From the NCBI RefSeq assembly GCF_003122205.1, contig NZ_QEYE01000002.1, forward strand, positions 1-64,000: a stretch of 64,000 nucleotides of DNA. The letters are read 5' to 3'. Under the pieces are notes generated by a model. It was not told where the DNA came from. It did not search any database and worked only from the letters and a program-made list of their open reading frames with translations. Below are positions 55,295 to 64,000 of this stretch, piece by piece. Source of the stretch: Maritimibacter sp. 55A14. GTDB taxonomy: Bacteria > Pseudomonadota > Alphaproteobacteria > Rhodobacterales > Rhodobacteraceae. The translations under genes and the position numbers were made by a program. Each line of letters starts with the position of its first letter. Position 1 is the stretch's first letter.

Positions 55295-56332
55295 TCAGCC
55301 TCCCAGGGTCCAGCGGGCATAGGCGCCGCCGAACCAGCCGTATTGTGCGAAGAATGCCACGATCACCACCCAGGCCAGCGACATCGGCAGGAAGACCTTC
55401 CAGCCCAGCCGCATCAGCTGGTCGTAGCGGTAGCGTGGCGTGATGGCCTTGACCATCGCGAAGAGGAAGAAAAAAACCGACATCTTGGCGACCATCCAGA
55501 AGGCACCGTCGGGCAGGCCGGGGATGGGGCTGAGCCAGCCGCCGAAGAAGAGCAGGCTCATCAGCGCGCACATCAGGAAGATGGCGATATATTCACCGGC
55601 CATGAAAAGCAGGAAGGGCGTCGAGGAATATTCGACCTGGTAGCCCGCGACCAGTTCCGACTCCGCCTCGGGCAGGTCGAAGGGCGGGCGGTTGGTCTCG
55701 GCCAGTGCGGAGACGAAGAAGAGCGCCACCATCGGCAGATGCGGCAGCCAGTACCAGGAGAAGAAGCCGTAGCGTCCGTCCTGCGCCTCGACGATGGCGG
55801 TGAAGTTGAGCGACCCGGTGGAGATAAGCACGCCCACGATGATGAAGCCGATCGACACCTCGTAGGAGATCATCTGCGCGGCCGAGCGCAGGCTGCCCAG
55901 GAACGGATATTTCGAGTTCGACGCCCAGCCGCCCATGATCACGCCATAGACCTCCAGCGAGCCGATAGCGAAGACATAGAGGACCGCCACGTTGATGTCG
56001 GCCAGAACCCAGCCCGGCGCGAAGGGGATCACAGCCCAGGCAAGAATCGCCAGAACGAAGGACAGCAGCGGCGCGAGCAGGAACACCGCCTTGTCGGATC
56101 CGGCGGGGATCACGACCTCCTTGACCACGTATTTCAGCGCGTCCGCGACGGTCTGCAAAAGTCCGAAGACGCCCACCACGTTGGGTCCCCGGCGCATCTG
56201 CACCGCGGCCCAGATCTTGCGGTCGCCATAGACCAGGAAGAGCAGCGAGATCATCACGAAACCCGTGACCGCCAGGCATTGCGCCAGGATGATCACGAAA
56301 GTTCCGAGCCCTGTCTGGAAAAACTCAGCCAT
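55295..56332 (-). CDS. nuoH: NADH-quinone oxidoreductase subunit H
   Basis: NuoH forms the quinone-entry site with NuoB and NuoD. The 345-residue protein has eight helices, the loop [20 protein letters not shown]-like at about 40-60, and the Glu-rich loop [20 protein letters not shown] that is the family signature. No oddities were seen. It lies 15 bp downstream of a small lipoprotein gene. Confidence 0.97.
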   Translation of the reverse strand: MAEFFQTGLGTFVIILAQCLAVTGFVMISLLFLVYGDRKIWAAVQMRRGPNVVGVFGLLQTVADALKYVVKEVVIPAGSDKAVFLLAPLLSFVLAILAWAVIPFAPGWVLADINVAVLYVFAIGSLEVYGVIMGGWASNSKYPFLGSLRSAAQMISYEVSIGFIIVGVLISTGSLNFTAIVEAQDGRYGFFSWYWLPHLPMVALFFVSALAETNRPPFDLPEAESELVAGYQVEYSSTPFLLFMAGEYIAIFLMCALMSLLFFGGWLSPIPGLPDGAFWMVAKMSVFFFLFAMVKAITPRYRYDQLMRLGWKVFLPMSLAWVVIVAFFAQYGWFGGAYARWTLGG

Positions 56333-56347
56333 GTTCCCTCTCGCCTC

Positions 56348-56761
56348 TCAAACCGTCGGTATGCCTTTTTGCGCGCAGTCCGCAACCGCCTCGCGGGCGT
56401 CGATAATGCGCAGCCCGCGCGGCCGGTCCGCCGAGACGGTATAAACCGCATCTCCGCGCCAAAGGCCACCGTCTTCTTCCACATTCGTGCGCAGATGCCG
56501 CGCGAAGCCGTAGCCCCGGTTCAGAGCATGGCCCGCGGTCGCGCATTTGCCGTATTCGGCCACCTCGGCGCGGTCGCGCGCGCCGCGCATAGACAGCCGG
56601 ATATTGATCAGGTCGCTGTCCAGCAACCGGGCCTCGGCGCCCAGATATTGCGGCGAAGCAGCGGCGCGGTCGGCCTGCGCACCCTCCCCGGACGCACAGG
56701 CCGACAGCCCGCCCGCCAGCACCAGCGCCAGTCCCGCCCGGATATGGATCAGCGCCCCCAT
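56348..56761 (-). CDS. Small lipoprotein of unknown function in the nuo operon
   Basis: I do not recognise this 137-residue protein as a named family. The N-terminus is a lipoprotein signal (IRAGLALVLAGGLSAC) with the lipobox LSAC and Ala next, so it should be anchored in a membrane facing the periplasm. The mature part includes two Cys (in YGKCAT and VADCAQK) that may pair, and a motif YTVSADRPRGL. It lies between nuoG (6 bp) and nuoH (15 bp) in the same direction and is probably co-expressed with complex I. Since the hydrophilic arm of complex I is cytoplasmic, a periplasmic lipoprotein could touch only the membrane arm. Confidence 0.8.
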   Translation of the reverse strand: MGALIHIRAGLALVLAGGLSACASGEGAQADRAAASPQYLGAEARLLDSDLINIRLSMRGARDRAEVAEYGKCATAGHALNRGYGFARHLRTNVEEDGGLWRGDAVYTVSADRPRGLRIIDAREAVADCAQKGIPTV

Positions 56762-56767
56762 CGTGCG

Positions 56768-58786
56768 CTACTCGGCCGCCACGCCCAGCCCACCGCGGGC
56801 ACGGGCATTGGCGCTGAGTTCCGCCATCAGGCTGGAGGCCCGCGCGATCGGGTTGGTCAGGTAGAAGTCCCGCACCGCCTGACGGAAGTCCCCGCGGCCC
56901 AGCTTGCCGGGCTCCAGAGGCTGCCAGCGGTTCTCGGGCACGCTGTCGATCTCCGCCAGATGGCCCACCTCCGCCACCAGCGCGCGGCGCAGCGCGGCCA
57001 GGTTGTCATAGGGCAGCGTTGCCTCCAACTCGGCCGAGAGGGCGCGAAGTATGGCCCAGTTCTCCTTGGCGTCGCCCGGAGGGAAACCGGCGCGCAGCGC
57101 CAGTTGCGGGCGGCCTTCGGTATTGACGAAGAGTCCCTGCTCCTCGGTATAGGCGGCACCGGGCAAGATCACGTCGGCGCGGTGCGCGCCGCGGTCGCCG
57201 TGGCTGCCCTGGTAGATCACGAAGGGACCCTCGGCGATCTCCAATTCGTCGGCGCCGAGATTGTAGATCACCTCCGCCCCGTCCAGCGCCGCGCCGATGC
57301 CGCCTTCGGTGGTGCAGCCCGCATCCATCGCGCCGACACGGCCCACGGCCGTGTGCAGCACCAGCAGGCCCGCCCCGGTCTGGTCGGCCAGCTTCATCGC
57401 GGCGGCCAGCACCGCCTCGCCGTCATCGTCCTGCAGTGCGCCCTGCCCGACGATAACGATGGACGGCTCGTCGCGTTTTGCGCCGTGGTCCCCGTCAAGC
57501 AACCCTTGCAGCGCCTTCCGATCGGTGCCGGCATGGTTGTACTCATAGGTCAGGTCCACCGCCGCGCCCACCAAGGTAACGTCGGCGCCCGCCGTCCACG
57601 CCTTGCGGATGCGCGCGTTGAGCACCGGGGCCTCGGCGCGGGGATTGGTGCCGATCAGCGTGATGCGGCGGGCGCTGTCGATATCCTCGATCGCCGCTGT
57701 GCCGACATAGCCCGACCGGTTGCCCGCCGGCAGCTTGGCACCGTCGGTGCGGCATTCCACCGTGCCGCCCTGCCCCTCGACCAACTGGCGCAGCGCAAAA
57801 GCCGCCTCGACCGGGGCCAGATCGCCCACCAGCCCAGCAACCTTGCGGTCCTTCATCGCCTGCGCCGCGGCGGCCAGCGCCTCGGCCCAGCTTGCCGGCC
57901 TCAGCTTGCCGTTCTCGCGCAGATAGGGCCGGTCCAGCCGCTGCTTGCGCAGCCCGTCCCAGACGAAGCGGGTCTTGTCGGAAATCCATTCCTCGTTCAC
58001 GCCGTCATGGTTGCGGGGCAGGATGCGCATCACCTCGCGCCCCTTGGTGTCGACCCGGATCGAGGCACCCATCGCGTCCATCACGTCGATGGTTTCGGTT
58101 TTCTTGAGTTCCCAGGGCCGCGCGGTGAAGGCATAGGGCTTGGAGACCAGCGCGCCCACCGGGCAGAGGTCGATGATGTTGCCCTGCAACTCGCTGTCGA
58201 TCAACTCGCCCAGATAGGTGGTGATCTCGGCATCCTCGCCGCGGCCGGTCTGCCCCATCACGGTCACGCCCGCCACCTCGGAGGTGAAGCGCACACAGCG
58301 CGTGCAGGAGATGCAGCGCGTCATATGGGTCTCGACCAGCGGCCCCAGATCGAGGTCCTCGGAGGCGCGCTTGGGTTCGCGGTATCGGCTGAAGTCCACC
58401 CCGTACGCCATTGCCTGGTCTTGAAGATCGCATTCCCCGCCCTGATCGCAGATCGGGCAGTCAAGCGGGTGGTTGATGAGCAGGAACTCCATCACCCCCT
58501 CGCGCGCCTTCTTGACCATGGGCGAGTTGGTGCGGACCACCGGCGGCTCCCCCTCGGGGCCGGGCCGCAGGTCGCGCACCTGCATCGCGCAGCTTGCCGC
58601 GGGCTTGGGCGGGCCGCCCACGACCTCGACCAGGCACATCCGGCAATTGCCCGCGATGCTGAGCCGTTCGTGATAGCAGAAGCGCGGGATCTCCACCCCG
58701 GCCTGTTCGCAGGCCTGGATGAGCGTCATCGCCGGATCGACCTCGATCTCGGTGTCGTCGATGATGATCTTGCGAAGATCAGACAT
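56768..58786 (-). CDS. nuoG: NADH-quinone oxidoreductase subunit G
   Basis: NuoG carries iron-sulphur clusters N1b, N4 and N5 and a molybdopterin-like domain. The 672-residue protein has [20 protein letters not shown] for the binuclear cluster, [14 protein letters not shown] with the His-Cys ligands of N5, and [10 protein letters not shown] for N4. The C-terminal domain (about 220-600) resembles molybdopterin oxidoreductases without the cofactor. It is of normal length for alphaproteobacteria. A 108-bp gap separates it from the lipoprotein gene upstream, in which nothing was recognised. Confidence 0.97.
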   Translation of the reverse strand: MSDLRKIIIDDTEIEVDPAMTLIQACEQAGVEIPRFCYHERLSIAGNCRMCLVEVVGGPPKPAASCAMQVRDLRPGPEGEPPVVRTNSPMVKKAREGVMEFLLINHPLDCPICDQGGECDLQDQAMAYGVDFSRYREPKRASEDLDLGPLVETHMTRCISCTRCVRFTSEVAGVTVMGQTGRGEDAEITTYLGELIDSELQGNIIDLCPVGALVSKPYAFTARPWELKKTETIDVMDAMGASIRVDTKGREVMRILPRNHDGVNEEWISDKTRFVWDGLRKQRLDRPYLRENGKLRPASWAEALAAAAQAMKDRKVAGLVGDLAPVEAAFALRQLVEGQGGTVECRTDGAKLPAGNRSGYVGTAAIEDIDSARRITLIGTNPRAEAPVLNARIRKAWTAGADVTLVGAAVDLTYEYNHAGTDRKALQGLLDGDHGAKRDEPSIVIVGQGALQDDDGEAVLAAAMKLADQTGAGLLVLHTAVGRVGAMDAGCTTEGGIGAALDGAEVIYNLGADELEIAEGPFVIYQGSHGDRGAHRADVILPGAAYTEEQGLFVNTEGRPQLALRAGFPPGDAKENWAILRALSAELEATLPYDNLAALRRALVAEVGHLAEIDSVPENRWQPLEPGKLGRGDFRQAVRDFYLTNPIARASSLMAELSANARARGGLGVAAE

Positions 58787-58894
58787 GGCTTGCGTCCCTT
58801 TGCGTCAGCATGCGGACCCGTCCGGCCGGGCGCATCGCGCCCCGCTGCCGGACCGGCCCGCAGGTTCCTCTTTTCGTTCCGTCACCGCGTTCGG

Positions 58895-59257
58895 TCATGA
58901 CCGGCACCGCCCCCGAAAGACCATTGCGTTGCCCTCGATCGGCTCGGCGATCTCGCCGGTGGCCGGGTCGATCACCCAATCCACCTCCGACGAGCCGATG
59001 CGCCCGATGCAATGCTGGGTCGCAGCATAGCGCGCCTCGGCCCGGATCTCGCGGATATCGGCCAGGACCGGCGTCACGCGGATACGGAAATTCCGCTTGT
59101 CGCCCAGCGTTGTCAGCTTCGCCTCCACGCCGCGGCCCTGGGTTTTCGTGTCCGGCCCGAACGGGTTGAGCCGGGCGACCGAATCCCCCAGCCGGGCGCA
59201 GCCCGCACCCAGCGTCAGCCCTGCGAGCAGAGAGGCTATGACAAGGGTCCGGGTCAC
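58895..59257 (-). CDS. Small lipoprotein of unknown function after nuoF
   Basis: This 120-residue protein has a lipoprotein signal with the lipobox LGAGC (Cys about residue 19). The mature region contains the segments [20 protein letters not shown] and [18 protein letters not shown] cannot assign a family. The start is GTG and overlaps the nuoF stop by 4 bp (GTGA), so translation is coupled to nuoF; this supports it being real. Like the 137-residue lipoprotein after nuoG it has two mature Cys (QHCIG and GRCRS), which may form a disulphide. Confidence 0.8.
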   Translation of the reverse strand: MTRTLVIASLLAGLTLGAGCARLGDSVARLNPFGPDTKTQGRGVEAKLTTLGDKRNFRIRVTPVLADIREIRAEARYAATQHCIGRIGSSEVDWVIDPATGEIAEPIEGNAMVFRGRCRS

Positions 59258-60549
59258 TCGGCGGCCACCGCGCTGTTGCGTGCCATCCGCTTGCCCTTGA
59301 TGCGGTCCTCGATCTCGTCGCGGAAATGCCGGATCAGACCCTGAATCGGCCAGGCCGCCGCATCGCCCAGCGCGCAGATCGTGTGGCCCTCGACCTGCTT
59401 GGAGACATCGAGCAGCATGTCGATCTCCTCGGGCTCGGCGTCGCCGGTCACGAGGCGGTCCATCACCCGCATCATCCAGCCCGTGCCTTCGCGGCAGGGC
59501 GTACACTGGCCGCAGCTTTCATGCTTGTAGAACTTCGACAGCCGCCAGATCGCCTTCACCACATCGGTGGACTGATCCATCACGATCACCGCCGCCGTTC
59601 CCAGGCCCGAGCGCTGTTCGCGCAGCCAGTCGAAATCCATGATCGCATCGTCGCAGAGCGAGCCCGGCAGGCAGGGCACCGACGAGCCGCCGGGGATCAC
59701 CGCCTTGAGGTTGTCCCAGCCGCCGCGCACGCCGCCGCAATGGCGGTCCAGAAGCTCGCGCAGGGTGATCGACATCTCCTCCTCGACCACGCAGGGGTTG
59801 TTCACATGGCCCGAGATCGCGAAGACCTTGGTGCCGGAATTGTTGGGCCGTCCCATGCCTGCGAACCACTGCGCGCCGCGCCGCAGGATCGTGGGCACCA
59901 CAGCGATGGATTCCACGTTGTTCACCGTCGTCGGGCAGCCGTAGAGCCCCGCGCCCGCCGGGAAGGGCGGCTTCATGCGCGGCATGCCCTTCTTGCCTTC
60001 GAGGCTTTCCAGCAGCGCCGTTTCCTCGCCGCAGATATAGGCGCCCGCGCCGTGATGCAGGTAGAGGTCGAAATCCCAGCCCGACCCGGCGGCGTTGCGC
60101 CCCAGCAGGCCCGCGTCATAGGCCTCGTCGATGGCAGCCTGCAGCGCCTCGCGTTCGCGGATATACTCGCCGCGCAGATAGATGTAGCAGGTGTTGGAAT
60201 TCATCGCGAAGGAGGCGATCAGGCAGCCCTCGATCAGCGTATGCGGATCGTGGCGCATGATCTCGCGGTCCTTGCAGGTGCCGGGTTCCGACTCGTCGGC
60301 ATTCACCACCAGATAGGCCGGCCGGCCGTCGCTTTCCTTGGGCATGAAGGACCATTTCAGGCCGGTCGGGAAGCCCGCACCGCCGCGCCCGCGCAGGCCC
60401 GAGGCCTTCATCTCGTCGACGATCCAGTCGCGCCCCTTGGCGATGATCGCGGCGGTGCCGTCCCAATGCCCGCGGGCGCGTGCGCCTTTCAGCGTACGGT
60501 CATGCATACCGTAGAGATTGGTAAAGATGCGGTCTTCGTCCTTGAGCAT
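59254..60549 (-). CDS. nuoF: NADH-quinone oxidoreductase subunit F
   Basis: NuoF binds NADH and FMN and holds cluster N3. The 431-residue protein has the nucleotide-binding loop [19 protein letters not shown], the FMN motif [19 protein letters not shown] and the cluster motif [12 protein letters not shown] with a later His/Cys ligand ([14 protein letters not shown]). The length is normal. It lies 3 bp after the small membrane-protein gene and overlaps the lipoprotein gene by 4 bp. Confidence 0.97.
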   Translation of the reverse strand: MLKDEDRIFTNLYGMHDRTLKGARARGHWDGTAAIIAKGRDWIVDEMKASGLRGRGGAGFPTGLKWSFMPKESDGRPAYLVVNADESEPGTCKDREIMRHDPHTLIEGCLIASFAMNSNTCYIYLRGEYIREREALQAAIDEAYDAGLLGRNAAGSGWDFDLYLHHGAGAYICGEETALLESLEGKKGMPRMKPPFPAGAGLYGCPTTVNNVESIAVVPTILRRGAQWFAGMGRPNNSGTKVFAISGHVNNPCVVEEEMSITLRELLDRHCGGVRGGWDNLKAVIPGGSSVPCLPGSLCDDAIMDFDWLREQRSGLGTAAVIVMDQSTDVVKAIWRLSKFYKHESCGQCTPCREGTGWMMRVMDRLVTGDAEPEEIDMLLDVSKQVEGHTICALGDAAAWPIQGLIRHFRDEIEDRIKGKRMARNSAVAAE

Positions 60550-60552
60550 GCC

Positions 60553-60777
60553 CTACTCTCCATCTTCCCGGCGTTGCCGCCAGACCCTGTAAAGGACGAC
60601 GAGCGCCCAGAAAAACGCGGCCAGCGCGGCCAGATCGAAAAGGAAGGCGTAACGCGGTGGCAGGCCCAGCCGGCCGCCCAGGAAGGACGCCGCCATCCAC
60701 AGGATCATCGTCACGATGATGACCCCGGCGGCCAGCCGCATCTGCGTGCGGTGTGCGCTCCTGTCTTCCGTCTTCAC
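60553..60777 (-). CDS. Small two-helix membrane protein (DUF5337-like)
   Basis: This 74-residue protein has two hydrophobic helices (about 16-36 and 43-62), with a charged N-terminus and a basic C-terminus. From memory it resembles DUF5337 proteins, which are found in Rhodobacteraceae; this was not checked by search. It lies between the helix-hairpin-helix gene and nuoF. Start choice is uncertain: GTG at 60777 is used here, a TTG at 60783 overlaps the upstream stop, and an internal ATG would shorten it by 12 residues. A role linked to complex I is inferred from position only. Confidence 0.7.
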   Translation of the reverse strand: MKTEDRSAHRTQMRLAAGVIIVTMILWMAASFLGGRLGLPPRYAFLFDLAALAAFFWALVVLYRVWRQRREDGE

Positions 60778-60779
60778 GG

Positions 60780-61475
60780 TCAATACACGTCGCCCTTGTC
60801 GACCTTCTTCGAAAATTCCGTCTCGCCACCCTGGGCGAGGATGCGGGCCTGCTCGACCCAGTTGTCGCGCTCCACGCGGCCCTTGAAGCCCCGAAGATTG
60901 GCGTCCACCCAGGCGGCGTCGTCGGCGCTCCAGCCCGCGATCTGGTCGAAATGCCAGAAGCCCAGGCTGTTGAGTTGCGCCTCCAGCTTGGGGCCGACCC
61001 CCTTGATCCGCTTGAGATCGTCCGCCTGGCTGCCGCGCGGGGCTTCCAGCCGCTCCGGCGCGCCCGTCCCGGACGCGGCCTCACCGGGCTGCGGCGCGGG
61101 TGGCTCGTCGCGGTCGAAAGGCGAGGGCACCGGCACCACGCCGGCTGCCGCGCTCTCGGCCATGGCGCGTTCGTGCGGCGTCTCCGCCACGTCCGCCGTG
61201 CTAGTCTCGATCCTGCCGGGCTCATCCTCCTTCGCCACATTGCCCTTCACGCCACGCGCGACCCGGCCCTCCGACTGCACATCGGCGCCGCCGCAGACAA
61301 ACCGGATCAGCAGCCAGCCCGCGGCGATCGCCCCCGCGACGCCGAGCACGAAAGCCAGCAGTCCCGGCATGTCGAGACCCGCCGCGAAGAGCCAGACCGC
61401 GATCAGGCCCAGCACGACCGCCGCAACCCAGCATTTCGTGCGGCACGCCGCAGCATCGGAATTCAGCTCTGGCAT
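60780..61475 (-). CDS. Membrane-anchored helix-hairpin-helix protein, paralogous to the NuoE C-terminus
   Basis: This 231-residue protein has two membrane helices near the N-terminus (about 15-62), an acidic low-complexity stretch and a C-terminal domain (about 150-231) of helix-hairpin-helix type. That domain begins DDLKRIKGVGPKLEAQLNSL and ends [16 protein letters not shown]. The same domain forms the C-terminus of NuoE, encoded just upstream; 58 of 82 aligned residues match by my hand count. Related domains are grouped with flap-endonuclease-like H3TH proteins (COG3743), but nuclease residues are not evident. The start at 61475 follows a GGGGGGAGAG ribosome-binding site. The 139 bp between this gene and nuoE hold nothing recognised. 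Confidence 0.85.
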   Translation of the reverse strand: MPELNSDAAACRTKCWVAAVVLGLIAVWLFAAGLDMPGLLAFVLGVAGAIAAGWLLIRFVCGGADVQSEGRVARGVKGNVAKEDEPGRIETSTADVAETPHERAMAESAAAGVVPVPSPFDRDEPPAPQPGEAASGTGAPERLEAPRGSQADDLKRIKGVGPKLEAQLNSLGFWHFDQIAGWSADDAAWVDANLRGFKGRVERDNWVEQARILAQGGETEFSKKVDKGDVY

Positions 61476-61614
61476 CTCTCTCTCCCCCCTATGTCGCAAT
61501 GCGCCACGCCGCGCTCGGCAGAGCCCGGCTGCGCACCGCCCCTGCGGTGTCCTGCCTGCCCGTCTCTCTGCCTTGCCGTCATAAGCACAACTCGTTCTTC
61601 AGGGGCGGGGGCGA

Positions 61615-62766
61615 TCAGTAAATGTCGCCCTTCTCTACCCGTTTGGAAAATTCGGTCTCGCCACCCTCGGCGAGCGTCCTGGCCTGTTCGACCCAGCCGT
61701 CGCGGCTGACGCGGCCCTTGAAACCCTTGAGGTTCTCGTCGACCCAGGCGACCTCCTCCGCGCCCCAGGCGGCCACCTGCGCGAAATGGAACACGCCCAG
61801 CTCATGGAGCTGCTTTTCCAGCGCCGGGCCCACACCCTTGATCTGTTTCAGATCGTCGGGCTGTCCACCTTCCGGCGCCGGGAGCGCCGGCGGCCGGATA
61901 CCCGGCCCGGCATCGGCCGGACCTTGCGCTACGCTGCCGGTGTCGGGCTTGGCGCGGGGTTTCTCGCGCGCCTCCTGTTCGGTCACGCCGGTCCCGTTCA
62001 CGGGCTTGCCGCGCGCGGGCCTCGGATCGGCCGCTTTGCGGCGCGTGCCCTTCATCTCGTCACCCAGCCAGGGCGTCAGAACCGGCATCTCGCTGCCGTC
62101 GATTCGCTTCACGGTATCGCCCAGTTCGACTGCGCGCGCGACGGAGGCGTTGTATTGCGTGCGCCCGCTCTCGAACTCGGTCAGGCTGGTCAGCCCGGCC
62201 AGCGGCTCCGAGGCGTAGCGGCCGTTCTGCGGACCCGGCACCGGAACCTTGCCCGCCGCCAACTCATCGAGGATTTCACCGAAGCGCGCGGCGGTCAGAT
62301 CCTCGTAGTAATCCTTGCCGATCTGGGCCATCGGCGCGTTGGAGCAGGCGCCCAGGCATTCCACCTCTTCCCAGCTGAATCGACCGTCGGCGGACAACTC
62401 ATGCGGGTTGGCGGCGATCTTGTCACGGCAGACCGCGATCAGATCCTCGGCGCCGCAGATCATGCAGGAGGTCGTGCCGCAGACCTGCACATGCGCGACC
62501 GAGCCCACGGGCGCGAGTTGGAACATGAAATAGAAGGTCGCCACTTCCAGCGCGCGGATATGGGCCATGCCCAGCATGTCGGCGATATGCTCGATCGCAG
62601 GGCGCGACAGCCAGCCTTCCTGCTCCTGCGCGCGCCACAGCAGCGGGATCACAGCGCTGGCCTGGCGGCCCTCGGGAAATTTGGTGATCTGCGCCTCGGC
62701 CCATTTCTGGTTGGCCTTGGTGAAGGCGAAGCTCTCCGGCTGGTCGTGATGCAGTCTGCGCAGCAT
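61615..62766 (-). CDS. nuoE: NADH-quinone oxidoreductase subunit E with C-terminal helix-hairpin-helix extension
   Basis: NuoE carries the binuclear cluster N1a. The 383-residue protein is more than twice the length of E. coli NuoE (166). Residues up to about 160 form the thioredoxin-like core with the cluster Cys in CGTTSCMIC and [10 protein letters not shown] linker rich in Pro/Ala/Lys (about 200-300) leads to the helix-hairpin-helix domain (about 302-383), with [20 protein letters not shown] and the tail [16 protein letters not shown]. The long form is usual in Rhodobacteraceae. Its start codon overlaps the stop of the preceding gene by one base. Confidence 0.95.
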   Translation of the reverse strand: MLRRLHHDQPESFAFTKANQKWAEAQITKFPEGRQASAVIPLLWRAQEQEGWLSRPAIEHIADMLGMAHIRALEVATFYFMFQLAPVGSVAHVQVCGTTSCMICGAEDLIAVCRDKIAANPHELSADGRFSWEEVECLGACSNAPMAQIGKDYYEDLTAARFGEILDELAAGKVPVPGPQNGRYASEPLAGLTSLTEFESGRTQYNASVARAVELGDTVKRIDGSEMPVLTPWLGDEMKGTRRKAADPRPARGKPVNGTGVTEQEAREKPRAKPDTGSVAQGPADAGPGIRPPALPAPEGGQPDDLKQIKGVGPALEKQLHELGVFHFAQVAAWGAEEVAWVDENLKGFKGRVSRDGWVEQARTLAEGGETEFSKRVEKGDIY

Positions 62767-63566
62767 TACTCGCAAACCTCCTTGTGAAGGGTCAAACGGT
62801 CGTCGTCGGACATCGTCGCCGCGCCGCTCGCGATGAGATCCTGGACGATGGCGCGCACGATGCGCGGCTCGAAGCCGGCCTCGTCAAGCTGCACCTGCGC
62901 CTCAGAGCGGGTGAGCGAACAATCGACAGAGGCCATGTAGTCGATGAATTTCCCACGCGCCGCATCCATATCCGTCGCGGCGTCCTCCACCTCGCGGTTA
63001 TGCGCGTCCGCGGCAACGATCTCGGCCGAGAGGCCGGCGAACTTCTCGCACAGGCCCTGCTCCAGATAGACCGTGCGCTCGTCCTCCGAGAGCGACACCT
63101 CGGCCATCGAGACCATGCGCGCCATCAGGAGCCGCACCTCCTGCATCTCCACGCCGACGCGCGGCAGCAGGAAGGCGGCCTGTTTGCTGTCCATCTTGCA
63201 GCCATTGTCGGCGAGCACCGCGAAGAACCGTTCACGGCCGGTGAAACCCGGCCCGGACGGACAGTCGCCGCCGAAAACCACGAGCTGGCCGTCGAGAATG
63301 CGCGCGCGCCCGGTCTCGATCAGTTGCCGGGTCAGCGCCTTGGTCTCCGTCTTGTCCGGGAACCCGGCCTCGGGATAGACGAGGTCCGCCCGCCGGTTGG
63401 TCATGCGGCAGTCATTGGCCTTGATGACATCGACGAAAGCCTCAACCCGTTCCGGCGACACCGCCGTTTCGGCGCGCAGGGGAAGCGCGGCCAGCGCCGC
63501 CAGCAGCAGCGCCGCGAGAGCCCCCGCGCCGCGACGCGCAGCAAGGTGGCGCGCGCCCGATCTCAC
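62766..63566 (-). CDS. Secreted protein with three cysteine-paired repeats, between nuoD and nuoE
   Basis: This 266-residue protein has a Sec signal peptide (about 1-32, ending LPLRAET) and a mature part of three repeats. Each repeat opens with a Cys and closes with another about 50 residues later: Cys53-Cys102, Cys123-Cys173 and Cys216-Cys265. Openings read [40 protein letters not shown] and [21 protein letters not shown] do not recognise the family. The GTG start overlaps the nuoD stop (GTGA), so it is coupled to nuoD. It should be periplasmic, where it could meet only the outer face of complex I. A function in assembly is conjecture. Confidence 0.82.
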   Translation of the reverse strand: MRSGARHLAARRGAGALAALLLAALAALPLRAETAVSPERVEAFVDVIKANDCRMTNRRADLVYPEAGFPDKTETKALTRQLIETGRARILDGQLVVFGGDCPSGPGFTGRERFFAVLADNGCKMDSKQAAFLLPRVGVEMQEVRLLMARMVSMAEVSLSEDERTVYLEQGLCEKFAGLSAEIVAADAHNREVEDAATDMDAARGKFIDYMASVDCSLTRSEAQVQLDEAGFEPRIVRAIVQDLIASGAATMSDDDRLTLHKEVCE

Positions 63567-64000
63567 CTGTCGATCTCCCCGAAGACCACGTCCATCGTGC
63601 CAATGATTGCGGCCACGTCGGCCAGCTGGTGGCCACCCGCGACATGGTCCATCGCCTGGAGATGCAGGAAGCCCGGCGCACGCAGCTTGGCGCGGTAGGG
63701 CCGGTTCGTCCCGTCGGCGACCATGTAGACGCCGAATTCTCCCTTCGGCGCCTCGACCGCGGCATAAACCTCGCCCGGCGGCACGTGGAAGCCCTCGGTG
63801 TAGAGCTTGAAGTGATGGATCAGCGCCTCCATCGAGGTCTTCATCTCGGTCCGCTCGGGCGGGGATATCTTGCCGCGCGCCATCACCGGTCCGGGCTCCG
63901 CCCGCAGCTTCTCGATGGCCTGGAGGATGATCTTAACGCTCTCGCGCATCTCCGCCATGCGGCAGAGGTACCGGTCGAAACAATCGCCGTTCTTGCCCAC
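63563..64000 (-). CDS. nuoD: NADH-quinone oxidoreductase subunit D, C-terminal part (cut by the window edge)
   Basis: The last 145 codons of NuoD are present; the start lies beyond the right edge. The segment [20 protein letters not shown] is the conserved region corresponding to a hydrogenase large-subunit fold, and [20 protein letters not shown] and the ending [14 protein letters not shown] are typical. NuoD is the 49-kDa-type subunit that lines the quinone cavity. It is followed, with a 4-bp overlap, by the three-repeat protein gene. Confidence 0.97.
   Translation of the reverse strand: MGKNGDCFDRYLCRMAEMRESVKIILQAIEKLRAEPGPVMARGKISPPERTEMKTSMEALIHHFKLYTEGFHVPPGEVYAAVEAPKGEFGVYMVADGTNRPYRAKLRAPGFLHLQAMDHVAGGHQLADVAAIIGTMDVVFGEIDR

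Noticed and set aside
55292-58900. Very long open frame (about 1202 codons) on the plus strand, opposite nuoH and nuoG
   Set aside because: It is an antisense shadow of conserved nuo genes with the same His/Arg/Gln-rich composition and no motif.

Overview
This window is high-GC alphaproteobacterial DNA, most likely from the Rhodobacteraceae/Roseobacter group. The grounds are a complex I (nuo) operon carrying the extra genes and long NuoE typical of that group, a Hint-domain protein of roseobacter type, nuoN followed by birA-coaX-rnj, and dense, mostly leaderless packing of genes with 1-4 bp overlaps. The identification comes from gene content read by eye; no database search was run.

Left edge (1-575): mobile-element debris. 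It holds the 3' end of an IS3-family element with its right inverted repeat, then a frameshifted remnant of an IS6-family transposase. Next (576-8673) is a cyanophycin locus. cphB, cphA, a stand-alone ATP-grasp ligase and a CocE/NonD-type serine hydrolase read leftward as one probable operon, and the isoaspartyl peptidase gene iaaA diverges from them across a 203-bp control region. CphA makes the beta-Asp-Arg polymer, CphB cuts it to dipeptides and IaaA splits these to Asp and Arg. The two extra enzymes have no assigned role and make this the most interesting part of the window.

9.2-24.9 kb: yfgM-bamB-der (outer-membrane assembly and ribosome biogenesis), a divergent RND efflux pair, an Atm1-type ABC exporter, a LysM/Ig-like envelope protein, a LOG-family nucleosidase, RarD, SodB, a Mth938-like protein and a TSUP permease. 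24.9-38 kb: secF-secD-yajC, a secreted trypsin-like protease, serS, a TspO-like membrane protein, surE-pcm-nlpD, a DUF815-type ATPase with tatC-tatB-tatA, and an orphan FbpC/PotA-type ATPase. 37.9-45 kb: a sodium:solute symporter, an atypical short-chain dehydrogenase, the Hint protein, prfC and a DEAD-box RNA helicase.

45.1-64 kb is one long leftward gene string. In transcription order it reads nuoD (cut by the right edge), a secreted three-repeat protein, nuoE, a membrane-anchored helix-hairpin-helix protein, a small DUF5337-like membrane protein, nuoF, a lipoprotein, nuoG, a second lipoprotein, nuoH, nuoI, an AhpD-like protein, nuoJ-K-L-M-N, birA, coaX and rnj. The six extra genes sit inside the complex I operon with tight spacing, so they are probably co-transcribed and may act in assembly or stability of the complex. 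A second copy of the C-terminal domain of NuoE occurs in the helix-hairpin-helix protein.

Non-coding structure includes two copies of a hairpin-bearing repeat downstream of genes (17.85 and 22.92 kb) and two convergent gene junctions that share the spaced motif TTGCACTC-N10-ATCACGCCCC just before a strong hairpin (33.75 and 45.04 kb). I saw no tRNA, rRNA or CRISPR array.
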